Below, piece after piece: positions 8,592 through 17,138 of a DNA stretch of 46,809 nucleotides (position 1 is the stretch's first letter; each line of letters opens with the position of its first letter). The translations under genes were made by a program, and so were the position numbers. Under the pieces are notes generated by a model that saw nothing but the letters and a program-made list of their open reading frames with translations, did no database searches and had not been told where the DNA came from. The stretch comes from Planctomycetota bacterium (GTDB lineage: Bacteria; Planctomycetota; Planctomycetia; Gemmatales; Gemmataceae): assembly GCA_021325115.1 (NCBI GenBank), contig JAJPHU010000091.1:1-46809 (forward strand), written 5' to 3'.

Positions 8592-9668
8592 ATGTTCTAT
8601 ATCTGGCTAGTGTTGGTATTCCTCCTCGGTGCCTGCGCCGGGAGCGTCGTCAATTACTGTTTTTATCGTCTGCCGCTGGAAAAGAGCCTTTTTTGGCCGG
8701 GACCGCGCTGCGGCCGTTGCTTGCGGCCGATCCGCTGGTTCGATAATGTACCGCTGCTCAGTTTTGTTCTGCTGCGTGGCCGCTGCCGGAGTTGCAGCGA
8801 ACGCATCTCGCCTCGTTACCCTCTCATCGAACTGTTGACGGGATTGTTATTTGCCGCGCTGTTTTACGTCGAGATCGGCCAAAACGTTCTCGGTTTGCCC
8901 TATCTCCAGATGCGCCGTGCTGCCATCGCGGCGGGAGATATTCCGGCACCAGCCTGGGCAGTGTTTGGCTGTCATGCCGTGCTGGCGAGCTTCCTGCTTT
9001 TGACTTCTCTGTGCGATCTCGACGACATGGCCATCCCGTTGCCCATCACGATCACCGGGACACTAATCGGCCTGGCGTGCAGTGCGTTGTTTGCTTGGCC
9101 TTTCCCCGGTGCAGAGCGGGCGCTGCCGTCGGTCAGCGGCTTTGTCCCGCCGCGCTTGCCGACGGGATTGTATCCCTGGCCGGTATGGTATCCCTTGCCA
9201 GTCTGGTTACCGCCCGGTAGCTGGCAGCTTGGTCTGGCCACTGGATTGGCGGGTGCTTTGGCTGGCATGGCGGTGATACGGCTGGTTCGCTTCACCTACG
9301 GGATGGCACGCGGCATCGAAGGGCTGGGTGTCGGCGATGCGGACTTGATGATGATGGCCGGCGCTTTCGTCGGCTGGCAGCCGATTGTGTTATCGTGTTT
9401 CGTCGCCGCTTTTCCCGGTCTGCTGTTCGGCATATTCCAGCTGTTGCGCCACGGCAATCAGCCGCTGCCGTTCGGCCCTTCCCTGGCGCTGGGCGTGGTG
9501 TTGACACTCTGGCTCTGGCCGTCCCTTGGCGACTTCGAGGCGTTGCGCCTGGTCTTCTTCGAGCCGGGCTTTCTCGGCGGCATCATCGGCGGCGGCGCCG
9601 TCTTTTTGCTGTTGGCCGGTTTGCTCTTCCGCTTCATCCTGGGTACGCCGCCCAAAGCTGAGCTGTGA
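8592..9668 (+). CDS. Prepilin peptidase (A24 family), catalytically intact paralog
   Basis: GSVVNYCFYRLPLEKSL; CxxC pairs CGRC/CRSC; LCDLDDMAIPLP (first Asp motif); GLGVGDADLMMMAGAFVGWQ (GxGD motif). Confidence 0.92.
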   Translation: MFYIWLVLVFLLGACAGSVVNYCFYRLPLEKSLFWPGPRCGRCLRPIRWFDNVPLLSFVLLRGRCRSCSERISPRYPLIELLTGLLFAALFYVEIGQNVLGLPYLQMRRAAIAAGDIPAPAWAVFGCHAVLASFLLLTSLCDLDDMAIPLPITITGTLIGLACSALFAWPFPGAERALPSVSGFVPPRLPTGLYPWPVWYPLPVWLPPGSWQLGLATGLAGALAGMAVIRLVRFTYGMARGIEGLGVGDADLMMMAGAFVGWQPIVLSCFVAAFPGLLFGIFQLLRHGNQPLPFGPSLALGVVLTLWLWPSLGDFEALRLVFFEPGFLGGIIGGGAVFLLLAGLLFRFILGTPPKAEL

Positions 9669-9713
9669 CCGTAAGGGAGCAACATCTATAACGGCTCCCT
9701 TATGGCCGCAGCT
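9661..9713. repeat. Family C palindrome overlapping the prepilin peptidase stop codon
   Basis: agctgtgaccgtaagggagc / gctcccttatggccgcagct; TGA stop at 9666-9668 lies in the left arm. Confidence 0.75.
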
Positions 9714-9867
9714 TGGATAGTTACCGCGGTTCGGACGGATGAGTTTTTTTCTTTTCTTGGGGTTGATTCCTGGCTTCACCTTGAAGTACACTTCGCCCCG
9801 CACCTCGAATTGTTCTCCTTGACGTAGGTTCCGGATTAGGTTCCCTCCACACCGCTGGGGTCGTATC

Positions 9868-11355
9868 ATGCTGTTTTGCTCGTGGGCTTTTTTTCAGTTT
9901 TTCCTCCTCGTCTTCGCCCTCTATTGGTTCCTCCCCTGGCGCCGTCTGCATTGCGAGATTCCTTTGCCTCGGCAGCGGCGCTTCAAGCTGACCGGCGATG
10001 AAGTGCGCGTCTGGTTGCTTCTGATCGCCAGTTTCTACTTCTACGCTTCGTGGAGCCGTAAACTCGCTCTGCTTATCGTTGTGTCCACACTGCTCGATTA
10101 TTGCATTGGCTTGGGTCTGGATGCTTGGCAGAATCCACGCTTGCGCCGCGCCCTCTTGATGCTCAGCATTAGTGCCAATCTGGGCTTGCTCTGCTTTTTC
10201 AAATATTCCAATTTCTTCCTGGCATCGCTGGATGAGCTGCTGATCGCCGCCGGCGCTCCGGTATGGTTCAATACGCTACGCATCATCCTGCCCATCGGCA
10301 TTTCCTTCTATACTTTCGAGGCCATCAACTACACTGTCGATGTCTACCGTGGCCATGTGAAAGCCGAGCGCAACCCGACGCATTTGCTCTTTTTCGTTTT
10401 GTTCTTCCCGCACCTGGTTGCCGGCCCCATCGTCCGGGCCAAGGATTTTCTTCCACAAATCCGCCGCTCCAAACGCTGGAGTTGGGCGCGTTTCCAGCTC
10501 GGCGGTGAATATTTCCTGCTCGGCATGCTCAAGAAATGGGTGGTGGCCGATCAGCTCGCCCTCTACGCCGATCCGGTCTTCTCCGATCCCAGTGCCTACG
10601 GCAGCCTGGCCAACTGGATTGCCATGCTCGCTTTCGCCTTGCAGATTTACTGCGATTTTTCCGGCTATTCCGACATGGCCCTGGGCACAGCACACATGCT
10701 TGGCTACAAACTGGCCATCAACTTCAACATGCCGTATCTGGCTACCAGTGTGTCCGACTATTGGCGACGCAATCACATCTCGCTTTCGACTTGGTTGCGC
10801 GATTATCTGTTCATTCCACTGGGCGGCAGCCGCTGTTCGTTCTGGAAGACCTGCCGCAATAACCTCATTACCATGACGCTGGGCGGCCTGTGGCACGGGG
10901 CCAACTGGAACTTTGCCCTATGGGGTCTGGTGCATGGCGTTTCTCTGTCGGTTAACCGCGCCTTCCGCTCCTTCTGTCAGGTTCGTCCACGCCTGGATGC
11001 TTTCTTGCAGAGTGGGTGGGGCACGACCTTGCGTCGGGCAGTGACGTTCTTCTGGCTGGCTCAGGGGCTGGTGCTGTTCCGTTCGCCGACCTTTGCTCTG
11101 ACGAGAGCGATGTATTATCGTCTGTGGGTGCCCGTGGAAGGTCCCGATATTTCCCACATCTACGGTTACAACCTGTTCTGGGGCATCGTCGCCGGTTTCG
11201 TGCTGTTTCACGTGGCAGCTTGCCAGCGGTGGTGGGAGCGTTTGAGCTTGCGGATGCCGACACCCATCTTGGGATTTACCTATGTTCTTGCTCTTATTCT
11301 CTGCATGGTCATGGCCCCTATTTTTGTGAAGCCGTTTTTGTACATGCAATTCTGA
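9868..11355 (+). CDS. MBOAT family O-acyltransferase (AlgI-like)
   Basis: FFPHLVAGPIVRAKDFLPQ...LALYADPVFSDP...YCDFSGYSDMALGTAHMLGYKLAINFNMPYLATSVSDYWRRNHISLSTWLRDYLFIPLGGSR...GGLWHGANWNFALWGLVHG. Confidence 0.96.
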   Translation: MLFCSWAFFQFFLLVFALYWFLPWRRLHCEIPLPRQRRFKLTGDEVRVWLLLIASFYFYASWSRKLALLIVVSTLLDYCIGLGLDAWQNPRLRRALLMLSISANLGLLCFFKYSNFFLASLDELLIAAGAPVWFNTLRIILPIGISFYTFEAINYTVDVYRGHVKAERNPTHLLFFVLFFPHLVAGPIVRAKDFLPQIRRSKRWSWARFQLGGEYFLLGMLKKWVVADQLALYADPVFSDPSAYGSLANWIAMLAFALQIYCDFSGYSDMALGTAHMLGYKLAINFNMPYLATSVSDYWRRNHISLSTWLRDYLFIPLGGSRCSFWKTCRNNLITMTLGGLWHGANWNFALWGLVHGVSLSVNRAFRSFCQVRPRLDAFLQSGWGTTLRRAVTFFWLAQGLVLFRSPTFALTRAMYYRLWVPVEGPDISHIYGYNLFWGIVAGFVLFHVAACQRWWERLSLRMPTPILGFTYVLALILCMVMAPIFVKPFLYMQF

Positions 11356-11368
11356 GGAGGAAGCCCCG

Positions 11369-12610
11369 ATGAACTCTCCCGGCTCGGAAGTTCGTGAGGA
11401 AGTGACGCCAGGTAATTCGCCGGACGCACCGCCGGTTCGTTATCCGCTGTCGGTGCGCCGCTATCTGCTGACGGCTCTCGGCCCCAAACGGCCGCAACTG
11501 GACGACGAGGCCGCCACCCTTTGCCTGGCCGTGGCGCGGTCCAGGCGAATGAAACGGAATGCACATCTGGTGATGCTTTTGTGGATACCGTTTTGGTACG
11601 TAATCGGCCAACTGGCGCTTTTCGCCTGGATGGACGAAAGCTGGCAGATGGAACGCACCTTTTCGCCACCCCGCAAATGGGCCATCTTGCACCAGCGCTT
11701 GGCCGAGATGCCGGATCGGCCACTCGTGATTATGCTGGGCAGTTCGCGCACCGATCAGTCTTTCCAGGCCGGACGATTGACCGGCCAGCCTGCCCCCGAT
11801 GGCCGGCCAATCTTGGCTTTCAACTTGGGGCTGCCGGCGGCGGGGGGCGTTCACCATGCCATGTACCTGAATGACCTTCTCGCCGAAGGCGCCCGCCCGC
11901 GTTTGTTGCTTGTCGAGTTGGTCACGGCATTCCTCAATCGCTCGCGGCGCGGCCTTCAGTCTGAAGAGCATTTCACGTTGGTTCCCTGGCTCAGCGCCCA
12001 TGAACTCCTCTTTTTGCAACACTATTACTCCAATCGGCGGAAAATGATTACCGAATGGCTGGAGGCGCGTCTGGCGCCGTGGTACGGTTTTCGGTGGAAT
12101 GTCCACGAACATTTTCTGGGACGTCATTCGCAGCCGCCAGAAGAAACCAAATTCGATCAGTCGTGGCGGCCGATCGACCCCTGGGGCTGGCGTCTGCTCC
12201 GTGATATGCCCGACACGATGGAGTTTCGTGCCCTCCGTTGGATGGGGGCCTACCACATGTATGCCCAGAGTCTCCAGCATTTCGAGTTGTCGCCCAAAGC
12301 GGCTCAGGCGGTTTACGATTTGATCGCCCGCTGCCGCCGTGAGAACATTCCCATCGCCTTTGTCCTCATGCCGGTCTCGCAAGAGTTTCGCGATCTCTAT
12401 AGTCCCGAAGGACGCGCTCAAATAGAAAACTTCATCGCCGGGCTGCGCGACCGCTACAAAGTTGACATCATCGATGCTACCGAATGGCTGAACAAAGAGG
12501 ATTTTGACGATGGGCATCACCCGCTTCTTTCCGGCGCTGAGAAATTCACTACGCGCATGATCCCAGAAGTGCATAAGCTGCTAGCGCGTACAGAACCGTC
12601 CAAAAAGTAA
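11369..12610 (+). CDS. Hypothetical membrane-anchored protein, possible SGNH/DltD-like partner of the upstream MBOAT
   Basis: Directly downstream of the AlgI-like gene; one TM then VIMLGSSRTDQSFQAG (SGNH-like Ser motif) and HHPLLSGAEKFTTRMIPEV (DxxH-like C-terminal region). Confidence 0.75.
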   Translation: MNSPGSEVREEVTPGNSPDAPPVRYPLSVRRYLLTALGPKRPQLDDEAATLCLAVARSRRMKRNAHLVMLLWIPFWYVIGQLALFAWMDESWQMERTFSPPRKWAILHQRLAEMPDRPLVIMLGSSRTDQSFQAGRLTGQPAPDGRPILAFNLGLPAAGGVHHAMYLNDLLAEGARPRLLLVELVTAFLNRSRRGLQSEEHFTLVPWLSAHELLFLQHYYSNRRKMITEWLEARLAPWYGFRWNVHEHFLGRHSQPPEETKFDQSWRPIDPWGWRLLRDMPDTMEFRALRWMGAYHMYAQSLQHFELSPKAAQAVYDLIARCRRENIPIAFVLMPVSQEFRDLYSPEGRAQIENFIAGLRDRYKVDIIDATEWLNKEDFDDGHHPLLSGAEKFTTRMIPEVHKLLARTEPSKK

Positions 12611-12616
12611 CCAGGT

Positions 12617-12680
12617 GCAAACGAGCCGGAAGTGTAAGCAACGGCGAATGGTCCGTTGCTTACACTTCCGGCTCATTTGC
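12617..12680. repeat. Family A palindrome (GCCGGAAGYGTAAGCRACGG), overlaps ribF 3' end; may act as a bidirectional terminator
   Basis: 28-nt arms gcaaacgagccggaagtgtaagcaacgg / ccgttgcttacacttccggctcatttgc, 27/28 complementary, 8-nt loop. Confidence 0.9.
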
Positions 12681-13598
12681 GATGTACCGCGCCTGTTCGA
12701 TGTCGTGCCGCAGCTGTTCGATCAATTCCGCCCTATCCTTGAAAGGACGCGTATCGCGCAGGCGTTCGAGGAAATCGGCAGCGAGCGACTTTCCGTACAA
12801 ATCACCCTGGAACCCGATCAGGTGTATCTCGACCTTGCGGACATTTTCGCTGAAAGTCGGATTGGGGCCGATATTCGCGGCGCCCGGCCACATCGTTCCC
12901 TCATGCGAAACACGCACCGCATAGACGCCGTCACCAGGAATGAGGGTTAGCATCTGTTCGAGGTTAGCCGTGGGGAAGCCAAGCTTCTGGCCGCGCCGTT
13001 GACCGCTGCCGACTTGGCCGTGCAGCCGATAGGGACGTCCCAAAAGGGCCGCTGCTTCACGGACATTTCCGCTCGTCAATGCAACTCGGATCCGACTGCT
13101 GGATACTTCGATGCCGTCGAGGATGACTGGCGGCACCACCGTCAAACCGATCCCTGCCGATTTGCACAATTCGGCCAACATTGCCACGTTGCCTTCCCGT
13201 CCACGGCCGAAACCGAAGTTGGTCCCCTCCACCAGCGCCCGCGCTCGCAGGCGTTTCTGGATCACCTCGGCGAAGAAGTCCGCCGCACGGAGGCCGAGCA
13301 TCTCGCGAGTGGCCCGGAGAACGAGCACATGATCGGCGCCCAGTCCCAGCAACAGCTGGGAGCGGTCTTCTGTGGTGGTCAAACGCGGCGGCGCCTGGTC
13401 GGGACGCAGCAGCTCGACGGGGTGCGGATCGAAGGTCAAGGCGACAGCAGGTCCGCCGAAGGCGTCGGCCTGGCGGCGCAACTGGGCAAGCAGGGCGGCG
13501 TGGCCGCGATGCACGCCGTCGAAGTTGCCGATGCTGACCGCGCCCTGGCGGCAGTCGCCGGGCGGCGTTGCATTCCAATCGATTGTGTAAACTGCCAT
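12660..13598 (-). CDS. ribF: Bifunctional riboflavin kinase / FAD synthetase
   Basis: AVSIGNFDGVHRGHAALLAQL; VALTFDPHPVELLRP; FVEGTNFGFGRGREG; RPYRLHGQVGSGQRRGQKLGFPTANLE. Confidence 0.96.
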   Translation of the reverse strand: MAVYTIDWNATPPGDCRQGAVSIGNFDGVHRGHAALLAQLRRQADAFGGPAVALTFDPHPVELLRPDQAPPRLTTTEDRSQLLLGLGADHVLVLRATREMLGLRAADFFAEVIQKRLRARALVEGTNFGFGRGREGNVAMLAELCKSAGIGLTVVPPVILDGIEVSSSRIRVALTSGNVREAAALLGRPYRLHGQVGSGQRRGQKLGFPTANLEQMLTLIPGDGVYAVRVSHEGTMWPGAANIGPNPTFSENVRKVEIHLIGFQGDLYGKSLAADFLERLRDTRPFKDRAELIEQLRHDIEQARYIANEPEV

Positions 13599-13639
13599 GC
13601 ACAGATTCCTGCCCCATCAGGGTGCGTCTGCCTTTTCGC

Positions 13640-13645
13640 TATAAT
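13640..13645 (+). promoter_or_regulatory. Putative -10 element (TATAAT) for rnpB
   Basis: ttcgcTATAATagtaaaa about 10 nt before the predicted rnpB 5' end; no obvious -35. Confidence 0.5.
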
Positions 13646-13654
13646 AGTAAAAGT

Positions 13655-14095
13655 CTGCGGGCCGGCTGGACGATCGCTGTCCGCATCAGCGGAGAGAGGA
13701 AAGTCCGGGCTCCACAGGACGCGGTGATGGGTAATACCCACCGTCCGAGTTTTCTTTCGCTGCCTGACCAGTGAAAGAAGACGAAGGATAGGGATAGTGC
13801 AACAGAAAGAATACCGCCGATGGCCCGGCGGAAGCCGGGATCAGGCAAGGGTGAAAAGGTGCGAGTCTTCGCAGCAGAGCGGGCGGAGACTTTTAGTAAG
13901 AGCGCACCAGCAGCCTGGCGACAGGCTGGCTCGGCAAACCCCACCGGGAGCAAGACCAAATAAGAGGGCAGGACTGGTCCGGTCCGCTACGACCCTCGGG
14001 TAGGTCGCTGGAGCCGCCGGGCAACCGGCGGCCTAGAGAAATGATCGTCGCCGCGCCCCGCGCGGCACAGAACCCGGCTTACAGGCTGGCCCGTG
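13655..14095 (+). ncRNA. rnpB: RNase P RNA (bacterial type A)
   Basis: P4-region GAGGAAAGTCCGGGCTCC; CACCGGGAGCAAGACCAAATA; 3' ACAGAACCCGGCTTACAGGCTGGCCC; P1 pairing GGGCCGGC/GCTGGCCC. Confidence 0.96.
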
Positions 14096-14366
14096 GACTT
14101 TTTCAGCTGGATAGCGCACGCGGCGCCGCCTCGATGCCAGAGCGGCGGCGCCAGCGGCAACATCCACAATTCTCTGGTCTTTTATGACAGCATTCTCGGA
14201 ATAAATGTTAAATTCGGAACCGGCTTCGTCTTCTCCTCATCAAAGGGTTGATAGGCGAGCTAGAGAAGCGACGCGGCTCGTAGTTATAATTAAATACGGA
14301 GTAAGGTCCGTGTGTTGGCACCAATGCTCCTTTCTCTGCCATGCACTCGCGAGAAGGGGTCCACTC

Positions 14367-14687
14367 ATGAGCCAGCCCAACGCCGATCGTCCAGACAAAT
14401 CGCGTCTGTTCAGCCAACTGAATGCGAATAATTGTCCTCTCGAAAAGAAACGGACAATTCCGCGCTTCAAGGTAGTGCTGCTGCAAAGCGCCATCGACGA
14501 CTTAATGTTCGTTGTCCGCAGTCTCATGGAGGTGACACGCTTTCCCCGCGCCGAAGCGACGCACAAAATGTGGGAGGCTTATCATTGTGGACGATCTGTC
14601 TTGCTAACCACTTACCTCGAACGTGCTGAATTATATGTTGAGCAGTTCGCTGGCAAGGGGCTGAATGTGACGATCGAGCCAATGTAA
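14367..14687 (+). CDS. ClpS-family adaptor, divergent
   Basis: IPRFKVVLLQSAIDDLMFVVRSLMEVTRFPRAEATHKMWEAYHCGRSVLLTTYLERAELYVEQFAGKGLNVTIEPM matches the ClpS core. Confidence 0.8.
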   Translation: MSQPNADRPDKSRLFSQLNANNCPLEKKRTIPRFKVVLLQSAIDDLMFVVRSLMEVTRFPRAEATHKMWEAYHCGRSVLLTTYLERAELYVEQFAGKGLNVTIEPM

Positions 14688-14728
14688 GGATCTGGGCGAG
14701 CGAGACGTGTCACCCTTGATTGTTTGGT

Positions 14729-16429
14729 TTACCGGGGCGTTGATACATCCCGCTCGCTTTGTATGCGCTGCCGATAATATTTCAGTCCTGGTATGAAAAA
14801 ACACACTGCCGTCACCACGCCGAACAGCAAAATGCCATAGCGTGGATAGATCGGCCGCAGCGCCATCGGCACGGCACTGAGAAACTCGGCTGCCGCCGCG
14901 AGGTAGAAGACGCCGGACAACATGCCTGCCTTGACAGTAAAGGTGATGCCAGCGACCACTGCCAGCATCGGCGCCAGCGATAATACCTCATAGCCGAGCA
15001 GATATTCGACCACAAAGACACCGATGGTCGCCGCAATGGCCCCGCCCCAGACGTGCGCCACTTGCCGTTCGATGAATAACACGGGACCCGCTCGTTTCCG
15101 CAATTGCCAGAAGATGCAAGCCCAGACAATCAACCCGCCGCCCCACAAGAGCAGATACCACAGCGGATTTTTAACCGCACCGCAAGCCAGTCCGCTCGTC
15201 AGACCGCACATCAACAAAACAACGGCGCTATGCCACATCCATAATAGACCAAAATTCTCCATAATGGCCGCATGCGGCGTGGCACGGAAGGTACGGTTAA
15301 ACACACTGACAAGCCGGCCGGAATGCACCGACAGCACTTCGCCTTGCAGGTACGCCTCCAGATCGGCGGCCAGAGCACCGGCGCTGGCATAGCGTAGTTC
15401 CGGCTCTTTCTGGATGCACTTCAAGCAGATCATCTCCAGGTCGGCATCGACGCCGGGATTGAGCAAGCGCGGGCGCACCGGATCTTGATCGAGCACTAAA
15501 AGCAATGTATCGACCGGCGTGGGCGCTTGAAATGGCGGCCGGCCGGTGAGCATTTCGTAAAGAATGACGCCGAGACTGTAGACATCGCTGAGCGGACTGG
15601 GCGTGCCGCGGCGATTGCTGACCTGTTCAGGCGCCATGTAAGCAGGTGTGCCGACGATGGCACCTGTTGCGGTACGTCTACTCACCGCCGCTTCGCCGGA
15701 GACGCGTTTGGCTAATCCGAAATCCGTGATGTGTGGCTCACCCTTTGAATCAATAAGGATATTCGAAGGCTTCAAATCACGATGCAGAATACCGTGTTCG
15801 TGAGCATATTGCACGGCCCGGCTGATGACGGCGAGATAACGCGCCGCCTCGCGCGGTCGCATCGGTCCCCGCGCCAGCAGCGCAGCGAGCGTCTGTCCCT
15901 CAACGAAACGCATACTGAAATACGCCTGCCCCTCCTGTTCACCGGCATCATAGACGGACACAATGTTAGGATGTTCTAGATGTGCCGCCGCCTGCGCCTC
16001 GGTACGGAAGCGCGTGCGGTCTTCCGGCGTCGCCAATTCACCGCGCAGAATCATCTTGAGGGCGACGATGCGCTTGAGACTGCGCTGATGTGCTTTGTAA
16101 ACCATGCCCATGCCGCCGCGGCCGATCTCTTCGAGCAATTCATAATCGCCGAAGATTTTCGATGTGAACGGCGTAAGCTCCTGAGCAGGAGGCTTACGCC
16201 CCCGGAGAGTCGCCTCTGGGGGTTTACGCCCTCCGCTCAGGGAATGTGCGAATTCCTCAGCAAGCAACACGGCGCCCCACAATTCACGCAATTCAGCGGC
16301 GAGGTCGGGATACTGGACAGCGATGGCGTCAAGGTCGGGTGCTTGCCCGCGACGTCTCTGCTCACTTAAATCGGCCAGCAATTGTGCCAACCGTTGATCG
16401 CGTTCCTCAGTTGGTGTGGGAGGGATCAT
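14729..16429 (-). CDS. Membrane-anchored serine/threonine protein kinase
   Basis: IFGDYELLEEIGRGGMGMVYKAHQRSLKRIVALKMI...GILHRDLKPSNILIDSKGEPHITDFGLAKRV...GTPAYMAPEQ; C-terminal TM segments. Start placed at MIPPTPTEERD. Confidence 0.95.
   Translation of the reverse strand: MIPPTPTEERDQRLAQLLADLSEQRRRGQAPDLDAIAVQYPDLAAELRELWGAVLLAEEFAHSLSGGRKPPEATLRGRKPPAQELTPFTSKIFGDYELLEEIGRGGMGMVYKAHQRSLKRIVALKMILRGELATPEDRTRFRTEAQAAAHLEHPNIVSVYDAGEQEGQAYFSMRFVEGQTLAALLARGPMRPREAARYLAVISRAVQYAHEHGILHRDLKPSNILIDSKGEPHITDFGLAKRVSGEAAVSRRTATGAIVGTPAYMAPEQVSNRRGTPSPLSDVYSLGVILYEMLTGRPPFQAPTPVDTLLLVLDQDPVRPRLLNPGVDADLEMICLKCIQKEPELRYASAGALAADLEAYLQGEVLSVHSGRLVSVFNRTFRATPHAAIMENFGLLWMWHSAVVLLMCGLTSGLACGAVKNPLWYLLLWGGGLIVWACIFWQLRKRAGPVLFIERQVAHVWGGAIAATIGVFVVEYLLGYEVLSLAPMLAVVAGITFTVKAGMLSGVFYLAAAAEFLSAVPMALRPIYPRYGILLFGVVTAVCFFIPGLKYYRQRIQSERDVSTPR
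16170..16240. repeat. Family E palindrome (GGGCGTAAGCCYCC), translated in frame in the kinase N-terminal linker
   Basis: ggcgtaagctcctgagcaggaggcttacgcc plus cccggagagtcgcctctgggggtttacgcc; encodes SGGRKPPEATLRGRKPPAQELT. Confidence 0.75.
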
Positions 16430-17051
16430 TTTTTTCGCCTGGCAGGAGGGCGGCACGCAGCCGGCGTACCGCCCGCAGATAGCGCATCGATGCGGCAGCT
16501 TCGCTCAGATCCAATTCGCGGGCCACCTCTTGGTTCGACAGCTGCTCGCGGTGCCGCAGAAGAATGATCTCGCGGTCGTCCTCATCAAGGTCGGCGATGG
16601 CGGCGTCGAGGCGGCGTTGTAGCTCGCGGCGAATCGCTTCGGAGGCCGGTGTACGTTCGGGATCGATCAGCTGTCCGGCCAACTCGTAGGATGAGTGGTC
16701 GGCCAATATGGCGGGGACGATCGGCTGTTCGCGGTCGAGGCTGCGACGCTGAGCTTGGCGATGGCGGCGATGGGCGTCGATGATGTGGTCCTTGGCGAGG
16801 TGCCGCAGCCACAGGCAAAAAGGCATGGCCGGATTTTTGAGGTAATCTTGTAAACGACGATGGGCCTCCAGCAGCACGTCTTGCACAATGTCGCTGGCAT
16901 CGAGGCGCGCGGCCAAGGCAGGATCGAGACGCAGACCAATCAAGCGACGCAGCGGCTCACGGTGGACCGTCAGCAAGCGATTGACCGCCTCGGCATCACC
17001 CTGACGTGCTTTCTCAAGCAACGGATCGATTTGCAATTGTTCGGGCCACAT
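16407..17051 (-). CDS. ECF-type RNA polymerase sigma factor
   Basis: LDASDIVQDVLLEAHRRLQDY...FCLWLRHLAKDHIIDAHRRHR...LDEDDREIILLRHREQLSNQEVARELDLSEAAASMRYLRAVRRLR. Confidence 0.93.
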   Translation of the reverse strand: MWPEQLQIDPLLEKARQGDAEAVNRLLTVHREPLRRLIGLRLDPALAARLDASDIVQDVLLEAHRRLQDYLKNPAMPFCLWLRHLAKDHIIDAHRRHRQAQRRSLDREQPIVPAILADHSSYELAGQLIDPERTPASEAIRRELQRRLDAAIADLDEDDREIILLRHREQLSNQEVARELDLSEAAASMRYLRAVRRLRAALLPGEKNDPSHTN

Positions 17052-17138
17052 GGAAAAGGATCCAGAGCGGTAGTTTCTCCGAACATCGGAAACTACTTGA
17101 ACGATAACGCGGTCCTACGAGGACTGCAATGATTTTTT

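Noticed and set aside
11318-12574. 418-aa minus-strand ORF opposite the SGNH-like gene
   Set aside because: Antisense shadow; the plus-strand gene has signal/TM and continuity with the MBOAT gene.
17055-17130. Two small hairpins between the GT87 gene and the sigma gene (gtagtttc...gaaactac; gtcctacgaggac followed by T7 on the plus strand)
   Set aside because: The T-tract is on the strand with no upstream plus-strand gene; regulatory role not supported.
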